From positions 1 through 18,436 of the forward strand of contig QFQP01000061.1 of NCBI GenBank assembly GCA_003243425.1: a stretch of DNA of 18,436 bases. The letters run 5' to 3'. Within the stretch, counting starts at the first letter, position 1; every line of letters begins with the position of its first letter. The position numbers were made by a program, and so were the translations under genes. The DNA comes from Archangium gephyra (GTDB lineage Bacteria; Myxococcota; Myxococcia; Myxococcales; Myxococcaceae). The notes beneath the pieces were generated by a model. The model saw nothing but the letters and a program-made list of their open reading frames with translations, made no database searches and was not told the origin of the DNA. Shown here one piece after another: positions 1-7,640 of the stretch.

Positions 1-329
1 TCGTCGAAATTGACCGCCTTCGCTCAAAAATCGACGACAAGTTGGCCCCTTCGCTCGAAGTCGCGAGGCCAGCCTGCGAGCGGGTGAGCGCGCGCTTCGT
101 AAGCTCAGACCGGCGAGGCTTTGACGCAACCGATGGATCTTCCTGCCGGCGTCGTTGCGTCACGCCTGCGTCAATCGGCGCGTCATTTCTGAAAGACGCG
201 GAGATCACCCTGCGCGGACAGAAACGTCGTTGATCAACGCGCGCGCGGGCCCCGGGCGGAAGCGCGTGCAGGCCGCCGCGAAACCGCGCACGGCGCTGCG
301 ACTGCTGCCTTCGAGGCCTGCGCGTCAGC
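1..329. other. Left-edge region without a convincing gene
   Basis: No complete gene is visible here. One plus-strand frame is open from position 3 to a TGA at 231-233. Its first residues (VEIDRLRSKIDDKLAPS) look helical and could be the end of a gene entering from the left, but the rest is Arg/Ser/Cys-rich and unconvincing. On the minus strand a TTG at 40-38, preceded by an AGGGG five bases upstream, could start a gene leaving the window; only about 13 codons are visible. The stretch also holds the TGACGCA repeat cluster (121-174), a 12-bp palindrome CGTTGATCAACG (228-239) and a GC-rich run. It follows the end of the minus-strand kinase gene at 330, so it may contain that operon's terminator, but I see no hairpin with a T-run. 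Confidence 0.4.
121..174. repeat. Cluster of TGACGCA/TGCGTCA repeats
   Basis: The heptamer TGACGCA occurs at 122-128 and its reverse complement TGCGTCA at 156-162 and 167-173. The last two copies start 11 bp apart, about one helical turn. The inverted matches extend to 9 bp (TGACGCAAC at 122-130 with GTTGCGTCA at 154-162) and 8 bp (121-128 with 167-174). This could be a set of binding sites for a regulator, or two alternative stem-loops sharing one left arm. The controlled gene, if any, would lie to the left of the window. Confidence 0.35.
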
Positions 330-1616
330 TCACGAAGCGACCGATGCGGGCGAGATGATGCTCGACGACGACACCGGCGGTCGCACCATGGGAATGCGCA
401 GCGTGAACCGTGTGCCTTCGCCCACGCGGCTGTCGAGCTGCACGGTGCCTCCAAGCTGCTCCATCACCATCGCGCACAGCGACAGGCCGAGGCCCACACC
501 CACCCCCACCGGCTTGGTCGTGAAGAACGGCTCGAAGATGCGCTGGCGGATGTCTTCGGGGACACCCGCCCCCGTGTCGGCCACGCTGAGAATGGCCATG
601 CCGTCTTCGGTGCGCGTGGTGACCTCGAGGCGGTGCTGGTGACCCGGCTCCAATGGCCGCGCTTCCATGGCCTGCTTGGCGTTGACGATGAGGTTCAGCA
701 CCACCTGGTGCAGCCGTTGCCGGGGCGCGCCTTCCACCCACGCGGGCGCGAGGTCGCGGTCGATCACCGCCTTCTGCATCAACTCACGCTCGGTCAGCAC
801 CAGCGTCGAGCGCACCACCTCCGAGAGGTCCAGTGACTCACACTCGTCGCCCTGCCCGCGCATGAAGCTCTTGAGCTCGCGCACGATGCTGCGCATGCGC
901 TCACCACCGCCGATGGTCTCTTCGAGCAGCGGCGCGAGGTCCTTCTCGACGGTGGCGAAGCCGACAGCCTGCTCGGCGCGCGCACCGGCCTCTGGCGACT
1001 GTTTCCACGCCGCGAGCACGGTCTGCATGTCTTCGAAGTAGCCGCGCAGGGTCTCGAGGTTCGACAACACGAATGACAGGGGGTTGTTGATTTCGTGCGC
1101 CACCCCGGCGGCGACCTGCCCGATGCCCGCGAGCTTCTCCGACTGGGCGACCTGCGCGAGCATCTGCTCTTCACGCTCGGCGTCGGCCAGGCGCAGCAGG
1201 TTGCGAACGCGCGCCGCCAGCACCGGCCGCGACACCGGGCGGTGCAGGTATTCGTCGGCACCCACCTCGAGACCGGCGAGCTCGCCACCCGCGTTGGGGC
1301 TGTCGGCGGTGATGAGCACCACGGGAATCTTGCGGCAGCGCGGGTCGCGGCGAATGCGACGGCACACCTCGATGCCGTCCATGTCGGGCATGTGCACGTC
1401 GAGCAGCACGAGGCTGATGGCCGTCTCGCGCAGAATCCCCAGCGCGTCGGCGCCGTTCGAGGCGGTCAGCACCTCATAGCCGTCGTGCTCGAGGAAGCGC
1501 GCCATCAGCTTGCGGTTGTCGTCTGTGTCGTCGACCACCAGCACCCGACGGGTCGGCATGGCACGAATGGCAGAGTCATAACGGCCCTGCGCGCGAGGAG
1601 GAATACGAGCAGTCAT
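330..1616 (-). CDS. Receiver domain-sensor histidine kinase
   Basis: A 428-residue cytoplasmic signalling protein with no membrane segment. An N-terminal receiver domain (about 22-140) has the acidic pair DD at 29-30, phospho-acceptor Asp73 in LLDVHMPDMDG and conserved Thr103. The usual Lys-Pro near the end of the domain is Arg-Pro (EYLHRPVS). A histidine kinase follows: a HisKA helix with phospho-acceptor His174 in GVAHEINNPL, then an ATPase domain with N-box (QVVLNLIVNAKQAM), G1 (ADTGAGVP) and G2 (GVGLGLSL). The kinase thus appears to be controlled by its own phosphorylated receiver, probably as an intermediate in a relay. ATG 1616 is chosen because GGAG lies seven bases upstream and because it overlaps the stop of the preceding kinase gene as ATGA, implying translational coupling. 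A later ATG at 1559 has no ribosome site. It has no DNA-binding output domain. The family assignment is firm; the pathway is unknown. Confidence 0.93.
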   Translation of the reverse strand: MTARIPPRAQGRYDSAIRAMPTRRVLVVDDTDDNRKLMARFLEHDGYEVLTASNGADALGILRETAISLVLLDVHMPDMDGIEVCRRIRRDPRCRKIPVVLITADSPNAGGELAGLEVGADEYLHRPVSRPVLAARVRNLLRLADAEREEQMLAQVAQSEKLAGIGQVAAGVAHEINNPLSFVLSNLETLRGYFEDMQTVLAAWKQSPEAGARAEQAVGFATVEKDLAPLLEETIGGGERMRSIVRELKSFMRGQGDECESLDLSEVVRSTLVLTERELMQKAVIDRDLAPAWVEGAPRQRLHQVVLNLIVNAKQAMEARPLEPGHQHRLEVTTRTEDGMAILSVADTGAGVPEDIRQRIFEPFFTTKPVGVGVGLGLSLCAMVMEQLGGTVQLDSRVGEGTRFTLRIPMVRPPVSSSSIISPASVAS

Positions 1617-4582
1617 GCAGCAACTCCGGGAAGACGGACGTAGCGACGCAGCGCGCTCACCAGCTCGAGTTGGCGCAGCGGTTTGGTCAGCAAGTCGTTC
1701 ATGCCGGCGGCGAGGCAGCGCTCGCGCTGACCGGCCATGGCGTCGGCGGTGAGCGCCACCACGGGCAGCGCCTCGGCGCTCCAGCGCTTGCGAATGCACC
1801 GCGTGGCCTCGTAGCCGTCGAGCTCGGGCATGTGACAGTCCATGAAGACGAAGTCGAAGGTCTGCTGGTCGAGCACCTGCAACGCCTCGAGCCCGTTGCC
1901 GGCGCAGGTCACCGTGCAGCCCAGCTTCTGCAACAGGTGCTGCGCGAGCCGCTGGTTGACGAGGTTGTCTTCGACCAGCAGCACTCGCACCGGGCCGACC
2001 CACGAGGCCAACCGGGTCGCGCCGGCCACCCCACGCGACGACGCTGACGACGACGTGAGCACGCCGCGCAGCGCCTCGAGCAACGGGCCCATGCGCGAGA
2101 GCGGCTTGACCAGCGTGGCGACCACGCCCGGCACCGGCACGCTGTCGCGCAGCGCGGAGTTGGCCAGCAACACCGTGGGCACCGGAGGCGAGGCGGCCGC
2201 GGCCAGCATGCCGAAGAAGTTGAGGCGCTCCTGGGCGTCAGCGGGCTCGGCGGCGAGCACCGCGTCGAAGCGGGCGCCGGCCAGCGCGTCCTTCGCTTCA
2301 TGCAGTGAATTGGTGGCGTCGACGCGCGCGCCCCAGCGCCACAGCTGCCGCGTCAGCACTTCGCGCACCGCGAGCTCGGGCTCGAGCACCAGCACGCTCA
2401 TGCCTTCCAGCGGCCGCTCGACGGGCGCTTCCTGGAGCTCGGCGCCGGCGGGCACCGAGAAGGTGAAGCACGAGCCCTGCGAGGAGTTCGACTCGAGGTC
2501 GATCACGCCGCCCATGCGCTCGACGAGGCCGCGCGAAATCGAGAGCCCCAGGCCGGTGCCACCGAAGCGGCGGGTGGTGCTGCCATCGGCCTGACGGAAG
2601 CGCGTGAAGAGGTACGGCCGGAGCTGGTCGGGCACGCCCATGCCGGTGTCTTCGACGCGCACGCGCAGGCGCTCGCCGGCCCAGTCGACGCGCAGGGCCA
2701 CGTGACCCTTCTCGGTGAACTTGAGCGCGTTGCCGACGAGGTTGAGCACCACCTGGCGCACGCGGCCCGGGTCGCCGCGCACGCGCTCGGGCACCCGCTC
2801 GCTGACGTCGATGATCAACGACAGGCGCTGCTCGCGGGCGCGGGGGGCCAGCAGGTCGACCACGTCACCGAGCGTCTCGCGCACGTTCCACGCGATGTTC
2901 TCGAGCATCAACTTGCCGCTCTCGATCTTCGAGAAGTCGAGGATGTCGTTGATGATGGTGAGCAGGGCCTCGGCGCTGCTGTGAATCATCGACGCAAAGC
3001 CGTGCTGCTCGGCGTCGAGGCGCGACTGCAACAGCAGGTTCGCGAAGCCGATGATGCCGTTCATCGGCGTGCGAATCTCGTGGCTCATGGTGGCGAGGAA
3101 CTCGCTCTTGGCGCGGTCGGCGCTCTCGGCGCGGCGGCGGGCCTCGTCGAGCTGGTCCATGCGCTCGCGCAGCGCCTGCTCGGCGATGAGGCGGCGCGCC
3201 GATTCGTGACGCAGGCGCACCAGCGTGGCGAAGCTGCTCACCGCCGACTGGTCGTCGAGCGTCCACTGCCGGGGGCTGCGCTGGTTGATGCACAACACGC
3301 CCATCAGCTTTCCCTGGCGACGCAGCGCGACCGACATGTGCGCGGCCATGCCTTCCGCCTCGAGCGCCGCGCGCAGGTCCGTCGGGCAGCCGGGGTCATC
3401 GAGGGAGTCGAGCGCCAACATCGGCTGCGCCTCGAGGCGGCCGAGGTACTCGCGGTAGGTCTGTGACGGGATGGCGCGCGTGGCGTCGTGGGAGTGGTCG
3501 CTGCGCAGGTAGAGGTCGCGGCAGGCGAGCACGCCGTCGCTGCCCTTGATCCACACGCCGACCTGATCAGCCTTGAGCATGTCGGCGAAGGACTCGGTGA
3601 GCTTGTGGTACGCGTCGGCGTCGCTGGTGAGCGGCGAGGTGATGTCGCCCAGCAGGCCCACCAGCAGCGTGTTGCGGTGCGCGAGCATGTCGTTGCGGTG
3701 CTCGAGCGTCACCGTCTCGTGCACCTGGGCCGTCACGTCGGTCGCCAGCAGCAGCACACCGCCGATGCGCCCATCGAGCTCTTCCCAGGGGCGCACCTCC
3801 CACTGCAGGTAGCGGGCGCCGGTCTCAGACTCGTAGAGCTCGGCTTCACGGCGTTCGATGCCGCCCTCGAGGCAGCGGGCGTACACCTCGGTCCAGCCGT
3901 CGGTGAGCGCGGGCAACACTTCGCTCTGCGTGCGGCCGATGATGCTGGCGTCGAGGTCGAAGTCGCTCAACCAGCGGCCGCTGCAGGCCACGTAGCGCAG
4001 CTCGCGGTCGAGCATGGCCATGGCCGCGGGCGCGTGCTGCACGAAGGCGTGCAGTTGCAGCCGGGCGCGGTCGATTTCGTCGCTCATCTCGAACTCGCGG
4101 GTGTGCATCTGCAGCCGCGCGCGGTCGATTTCTTCGTACATCTCGAACTCACGGGTGTGGTCGTCGACCACCAACACCGCGCCGTTGGGGCGGCCTTTGC
4201 GTGAGAGCGGCTGCACTTCGACCAACAGCCGCAGCTGCTCGCCGTCGTCAGGGCGCGTCCACGCCAGGGAGGCGCGCACCGGCGTGTGGTTGGTGAGCGC
4301 CGCGCAGACCCCTTCAGCGGCCGGGGTCTTCTCGAGGTGCGCCAGGAAGAGCGACAGGTCGTTGCCGACCAGCGGGAGCCCGGTGATCTGCGCCAGCGCC
4401 GGGTTGCACCAGTCGACGATGCCGCGGGCGTTCACCGACATCGCGCCGGTCGACGTACGCTGGAGCACCGACACCCACCGCTCGCGCTGGTCTTCGTACT
4501 GGGCGCGCCGGTAACGGCGAATGACCGCCCACACCGTCAGGCCGAACAGCAGCACATGAATGATGAGGACGAGGTGATGCAT
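1613..4582 (-). CDS. Membrane-anchored PAS-PAS-GAF hybrid histidine kinase with two receiver domains
   Basis: A 989-residue sensor if it starts at ATG 4582, which has GGGA seven bases upstream and leads straight into a membrane segment (residues 2-20). ATG 4618 and GTG 4639 are in-frame alternatives without good ribosome sites. Domains in order: one transmembrane helix, PAS (about 36-141), a tandemly duplicated 18-residue helical linker (142-177), PAS (about 178-285), GAF (about 317-465), a coiled coil, HisKA with His501 in SHEIRTPMNG, and an ATPase with N-box (610-622), G1 DTGMGVP and G2 GGTGLGLS. Then come a degenerate receiver (about 728-842) and an intact receiver (about 865-985) with Asp915 in MDCHMPELDG and Lys967. 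There is no HPt domain and no large periplasmic sensor, so the signal is probably cytoplasmic or membrane-associated. Its stop overlaps the start of the downstream receiver-kinase gene, so the two are made together. The class is the BarA/TorS-like hybrid kinases; the ligand is unknown. Confidence 0.92.
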   Translation of the reverse strand: MHHLVLIIHVLLFGLTVWAVIRRYRRAQYEDQRERWVSVLQRTSTGAMSVNARGIVDWCNPALAQITGLPLVGNDLSLFLAHLEKTPAAEGVCAALTNHTPVRASLAWTRPDDGEQLRLLVEVQPLSRKGRPNGAVLVVDDHTREFEMYEEIDRARLQMHTREFEMSDEIDRARLQLHAFVQHAPAAMAMLDRELRYVACSGRWLSDFDLDASIIGRTQSEVLPALTDGWTEVYARCLEGGIERREAELYESETGARYLQWEVRPWEELDGRIGGVLLLATDVTAQVHETVTLEHRNDMLAHRNTLLVGLLGDITSPLTSDADAYHKLTESFADMLKADQVGVWIKGSDGVLACRDLYLRSDHSHDATRAIPSQTYREYLGRLEAQPMLALDSLDDPGCPTDLRAALEAEGMAAHMSVALRRQGKLMGVLCINQRSPRQWTLDDQSAVSSFATLVRLRHESARRLIAEQALRERMDQLDEARRRAESADRAKSEFLATMSHEIRTPMNGIIGFANLLLQSRLDAEQHGFASMIHSSAEALLTIINDILDFSKIESGKLMLENIAWNVRETLGDVVDLLAPRAREQRLSLIIDVSERVPERVRGDPGRVRQVVLNLVGNALKFTEKGHVALRVDWAGERLRVRVEDTGMGVPDQLRPYLFTRFRQADGSTTRRFGGTGLGLSISRGLVERMGGVIDLESNSSQGSCFTFSVPAGAELQEAPVERPLEGMSVLVLEPELAVREVLTRQLWRWGARVDATNSLHEAKDALAGARFDAVLAAEPADAQERLNFFGMLAAAASPPVPTVLLANSALRDSVPVPGVVATLVKPLSRMGPLLEALRGVLTSSSASSRGVAGATRLASWVGPVRVLLVEDNLVNQRLAQHLLQKLGCTVTCAGNGLEALQVLDQQTFDFVFMDCHMPELDGYEATRCIRKRWSAEALPVVALTADAMAGQRERCLAAGMNDLLTKPLRQLELVSALRRYVRLPGVAA
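4053..4161 (-). repeat. 54-bp tandem duplication inside the hybrid kinase gene
   Basis: Two adjacent copies of a 54-bp unit, with a few substitutions, encode HTREFEMYEEIDRARLQM and HTREFEMSDEIDRARLQL. The unit is an exact number of codons, so the frame is kept. It lies in the helical linker between the first and second PAS domains, right after the Asp-x-Thr that ends the first PAS. Confidence 0.85.
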
Positions 4583-4712
4583 CGCGCCGTCCCACTTTGC
4601 AGGCTGCGGGCCGATCATTTCGGGCGGGGATCCGCGCACTTACACCGTCAGCATGGGGTGCATTTCACCGCCATGGTTCAAGTCACACCCGGTCTTTTGC
4701 TACGGGGCGGCG

Positions 4713-5216
4713 GTGCGCTTCGCGGTGGTGTTCGTCTTCGTTCTTTCGGGCTGCAACCTGCTCAAGGGCCCACCGCGCGACCACGAGTGCCGCGCGCGGC
4801 TGCGCACCATCATCGGGCTCGAGACCTCGTTCTATTCGGAGCACCAGCGGTACTCGGTGCACCCCGCGGAGATCGGATTCGCGCCTGCGCAGGGCAATCG
4901 GTACCTCTACCTGTTCGCGACGTCGGGCGAGCTGACGCGGCGGGACGAGTTGCCGTCGCCGCCGTTGATGGAGTCGGTCGGTTACGGGCCCGACACGAAG
5001 AAGCGCGGCGTGTTGCTGGAAGACCTGCTCGCTGCGATGCCGAAGGACGTGCGCGCGTCGGTGGGCATCGAGGGTGAGTGTCCGAAGTGTGAAATCACCG
5101 TCGCGTGCGTGGGTAACATCGACGACGACCCGCAGGTCGACGTGTGGAGCATCTCGACGAAGGATCGGCCCGGTGGTGTGCAGGGCACGCCGATTCATCA
5201 CGTGAAGGACCTGTGA
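4713..5216 (+). CDS. Putative lipoprotein with a pilin-like body
   Basis: About 167 residues if it starts at GTG 4713, which has GGGG six bases upstream and places a short signal peptide ending in the lipobox LSGC (Cys14) at the N-terminus. ATG 4653 in the same frame would put 20 polar residues before the signal and is less likely. The body starts ECRARLRTIIGLETSFYSEH followed by QRYSVHPAEIGF. This is the layout seen after the N-terminal helix in type IV pilin-like and pseudopilin proteins of delta-proteobacteria (residues averaging Leu-x-x-Ile-x-x-x-Glu-x-x-Tyr with an Arg-Tyr-Ser turn). The prepilin cleavage site and hydrophobic spine are absent. A Cys pair (CPKC) sits near residue 120, and the C-terminus resembles the VWSI end of such pilins. 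It is divergently transcribed from the hybrid kinase gene. Function unknown. Confidence 0.7.
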   Translation: MRFAVVFVFVLSGCNLLKGPPRDHECRARLRTIIGLETSFYSEHQRYSVHPAEIGFAPAQGNRYLYLFATSGELTRRDELPSPPLMESVGYGPDTKKRGVLLEDLLAAMPKDVRASVGIEGECPKCEITVACVGNIDDDPQVDVWSISTKDRPGGVQGTPIHHVKDL

Positions 5217-5452
5217 GGCCTTCAGGAAAGCGGGGCGGCGGGCTTCGGTCGTGCGCGACCCGGACAGGCTCTCGGGCGCGCCGCGAGGTGGGCTCACTTT
5301 CCCAGCTGTGTACCCATTGGGTACGAGCAAGTACCCATTGGGTACACGGTCTGAAAATCGAGCCTCGCCCCTGCGCCCACGAACTCGCAGCGCCCGCCCG
5401 TGAAACTGCACGATGCAGGCCACCCTTCGCCCTTCCTCCTTCGAGGCTGATC
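5217..5452. other. Intergenic region before the CxxCH lipoprotein gene
   Basis: A 236-bp spacer between two plus-strand lipoprotein genes. Apart from the twin palindromes (5308-5347), I see no gene and no T-run terminator. A ribosome site GAGG lies at 5443-5446, six bases before the ATG at 5453. The long spacer and the operator-like repeats suggest that the downstream gene has its own promoter rather than being co-transcribed with the pilin-like gene. Confidence 0.5.
5308..5347. promoter_or_regulatory. Twin palindromic operator-like sites
   Basis: The 15-bp palindrome GTACCCATTGGGTAC (7-bp arms, one central base) occurs perfectly twice, at 5310-5324 and 5331-5345. The starts are 21 bp apart, two turns of B-DNA, so both sites face the same side of the helix. 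The outer flanks GTG and CAC extend the symmetry of the whole 40-bp block. This is typical of cooperative binding by two regulator dimers. The same block could instead fold in RNA as a 17-bp stem with one mismatch and a GAGCAA loop, but no T-run follows. The likely target is the gene starting at 5453. Confidence 0.65.
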
Positions 5453-5959
5453 ATGTCGACCCTCCGCATCGCCGCGCTCGCGTTGATCCTCGGCTGCACC
5501 AAACCCACACCGCCCGCGCCCACCGTCGACGCTGGCCCGCCGCCGCTGCCCGAGTGCACGCTGGCCACGCCGCTCGTGCCCGGGGTTCCCGGCTCACCGG
5601 GCCACCTCATCCCCTCCTCCATCAACCCCAACGGCGCCTCCGAGCTCGCCACCCTGATGCGCGCCTTCGTCGAGGACTGGAAGGCCGCGCGCACCGTCGT
5701 CGAAGCGGGCCAGACCGTGAGCCCGAAGTTCCCCACGCACCGCAAGCTGCGCTGCGCCTGGCCCACCGATGCCCGCGACCGCAACGAGGCCTTCGACGGC
5801 ATGGCCGTGGGCTACCTCGACGCGGTGCAGAAGTTCGACGCCGCGCCTTCCCGCGACACCTACGAGGCGGTGCTCGACCGCTGCCGCGCGTGCCACGAAA
5901 TCACCTGCGGAGGCCCGCTCGAGGTCATCGAAGGGCTCCGCTGGAAGCTGCCTCAGTAA
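5453..5959 (+). CDS. Putative cytochrome c'-like haem lipoprotein
   Basis: A 168-residue protein. The N-terminus (MSTLRIAALALILGC) is a lipoprotein signal with Cys15 as the acylation site, followed by a Pro/Ala-rich spacer to about residue 50. The C-terminal part is mostly helical and carries CRACH at 144-148, a c-type haem attachment motif. A CxxCH close to the C-terminus is the arrangement of class II cytochromes (cytochrome c' and relatives), where the fifth haem ligand is this His; the length fits that family. Two further Cys (101 and 152) could form a disulfide. It is probably a periplasmic electron carrier or gas-binding haem protein anchored to a membrane. The ATG has GAGG six bases upstream. 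Its stop overlaps the convergent vWA gene by 7 bp. Haem binding is inferred from a single short motif in a protein I cannot otherwise place. Confidence 0.7.
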   Translation: MSTLRIAALALILGCTKPTPPAPTVDAGPPPLPECTLATPLVPGVPGSPGHLIPSSINPNGASELATLMRAFVEDWKAARTVVEAGQTVSPKFPTHRKLRCAWPTDARDRNEAFDGMAVGYLDAVQKFDAAPSRDTYEAVLDRCRACHEITCGGPLEVIEGLRWKLPQ

Positions 5960-7524
5960 CCGTCGTTGTCGGAGATGACGCGCGCCGACACCGTGCGCTC
6001 CCGGTTTGTCGCTGCGCTGCGCATCAGCCGCGCGAACTCACGGCGCGCTTCGTGGCCCCTGGCCGCGTCCTCCGCGAGCTCGGCGACCGCCTCGAGGGTC
6101 CAGTCGCCGGGCCGGTGCCCACGCAGCAGATCCGCCCCGAGCGCGACGGCGGTGGCGAAGCGCAGCTCCGACGAGGCCTGCTCGAGCGACTGATTCACCG
6201 CGTCGCGCGGCAGGTCGGTGTCGAGCTGGAAGACCTCGCTCGAGTCGGGCAGCTGCCCACGCACCGACACCGTGCCCAGCGAGCCGCGCTTCGAGGTCAA
6301 CGTGAGCTCGTACAGCGCCGTGACCTGATGCCCTGCGCCCAGCTCACCCGCGTCGACGTCGTCTTTCTTGAAGTCTTCGTCGGCGAGGTCGCGGTTCTCG
6401 TAACCCACGAGCCGGTACGTGGAGACGACCTCCGGGTCGAAGGCCACCTGCACCTTCACGTCACGGGCGATGACCTCGAGCGTGCCGTTCAACTTCTCGC
6501 CGAACACGCGCTCAATCGTCTTCTCACCGTCGACGTAGAGCGCCTGACCGTTGCCCTTGTCGGCCAGCTGCTCGAGCGCGTCGGCGCGGTAGTCGCCCAT
6601 GCCGAAGCCCACCGTGGTGAGCGTCACGCCCTGCTTCACGTACGCGTGCACCGCGTCGAGCATCGAAGCGTGGGACGTGTTGCCGATGTTGGCGTCACCG
6701 TCGGTGAGCACGATGACGCGCGCGGTGTGGCCGGGCACCGCGTCACGCACCGCCATTTCGTACGCGAGCTGCATGCCGGCGCCCATGTCGGTGCCGCCAC
6801 CCGACGCCAGCGAGTCGATGCCGCTGATGATGGTCGCAAGGTCGCTGACCGGCGTGGGCTTCAACACCACGCGCGTGCTGCCCGCGTAGGTGACGAGCGC
6901 CACCGTGTCGTGCGGAGCCAGCTGCGCCGAGAGGAACCGCAGCGCCTGCCTGGCGAGCGGCAGCTTGTCGGGCGCGTTCATCGAGCCGCTGACGTCGACG
7001 AGGAACACCAGGTGCGCGGGCTTGCGCTGCGCGGTGTGAATGGTGCGGCCCTGCAGCGCGACCCGCAGCAGCGTCTTCGTTTCATCGAACGGTGAGACCG
7101 CGCCGTCGACCTGCACCGCGAAGGGTTTCCCCGACGGTCGCGGCAGCTCGTAGTCGAACGCGTTGACCCACTCTTCGACGCGCACGCCTTCGGGCGCCGG
7201 GCATTGACCGCCCTCAATCACGCGCCGCGCCCAGGTGTACGAGGCCGTGTCGACGTCGATGGCGAAGGTGCTCAGCGCGTCACGCTTCGCGTTGACGGTG
7301 GGGTTCACCACGCCGGGAGGTGCGAACGAGATGCCGGGACCACCGCCGAAGTTCGAGAGCGACTTCTTCATCAACGAATCGCGGCGCGCGGTCACCGGGC
7401 CGTCGCCTGCAAGCGAGTCAGCCGACATGCCGCAGAGCGCCCTGAGGTTGTCGCCGAAGAACTCGATGACCAGCAGCGGGCCGAACACCACGAGGAGCAA
7501 GGCAATGAGGATCTTCTTGAACAT
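5953..7524 (-). CDS. YfbK-like von Willebrand factor A domain protein
   Basis: A 523-residue protein from ATG 7524 (AGGGTG upstream, and a membrane segment at residues 5-22 immediately after the start); an in-frame extension to 7596 is polar and unlikely. The N-terminal module STFAIDVDTASY (about 83-102) is the signature of the YfbK-type vWA family. A vWA domain follows (about 170-355) with a complete metal-ion adhesion site: DVSGS at 177-181, Thr245 in GGTDMGAG, and Asp275 in LTDGD. The remaining C-terminus corresponds to the family's DUF3520-like region. This family is often annotated as a calcium-activated chloride channel homologue, but a channel role is not established in bacteria; a protein-binding or envelope role is more likely. 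It lies 116 bp downstream of the FKBP gene on the same strand and may be co-transcribed. Confidence 0.9.
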   Translation of the reverse strand: MFKKILIALLLVVFGPLLVIEFFGDNLRALCGMSADSLAGDGPVTARRDSLMKKSLSNFGGGPGISFAPPGVVNPTVNAKRDALSTFAIDVDTASYTWARRVIEGGQCPAPEGVRVEEWVNAFDYELPRPSGKPFAVQVDGAVSPFDETKTLLRVALQGRTIHTAQRKPAHLVFLVDVSGSMNAPDKLPLARQALRFLSAQLAPHDTVALVTYAGSTRVVLKPTPVSDLATIISGIDSLASGGGTDMGAGMQLAYEMAVRDAVPGHTARVIVLTDGDANIGNTSHASMLDAVHAYVKQGVTLTTVGFGMGDYRADALEQLADKGNGQALYVDGEKTIERVFGEKLNGTLEVIARDVKVQVAFDPEVVSTYRLVGYENRDLADEDFKKDDVDAGELGAGHQVTALYELTLTSKRGSLGTVSVRGQLPDSSEVFQLDTDLPRDAVNQSLEQASSELRFATAVALGADLLRGHRPGDWTLEAVAELAEDAARGHEARREFARLMRSAATNRERTVSARVISDNDGY

Positions 7525-7640
7525 TCCGTTCACCCTTTGGAGTGCTGCGAGGTGAACGCATGGTGCGTGCGCGCGCGCTTTCCGAAAATCGGGCAACGGG
7601 AGGTCGTCCCGATGTCCGTCGGATGAACGACCGATGTGGC

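Noticed and set aside
228..239. 12-bp palindrome CGTTGATCAACG
   Set aside because: A single short palindrome in a GC-rich spacer; no second copy was noticed in the window and there is no promoter context.
2702..3466. Plus-strand open frame opposite the hybrid kinase
   Set aside because: Lies entirely over the HisKA/ATPase/GAF coding region and has antisense-type composition.
5308..5347. Twin palindromes as a rho-independent terminator of the pilin-like gene
   Set aside because: The block can fold into a long stem, but no T-run follows on either strand and it lies about 90 bp from the stop; the exact 21-bp phasing fits operators better.
5413..7095. Long plus-strand open frame opposite the vWA gene (and over the end of the haem-motif gene)
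   Set aside because: Its product is dominated by His, Arg, Ala and Val runs without domains, as expected from reading a GC-rich gene on the opposite strand; the vWA frame has clear family motifs.
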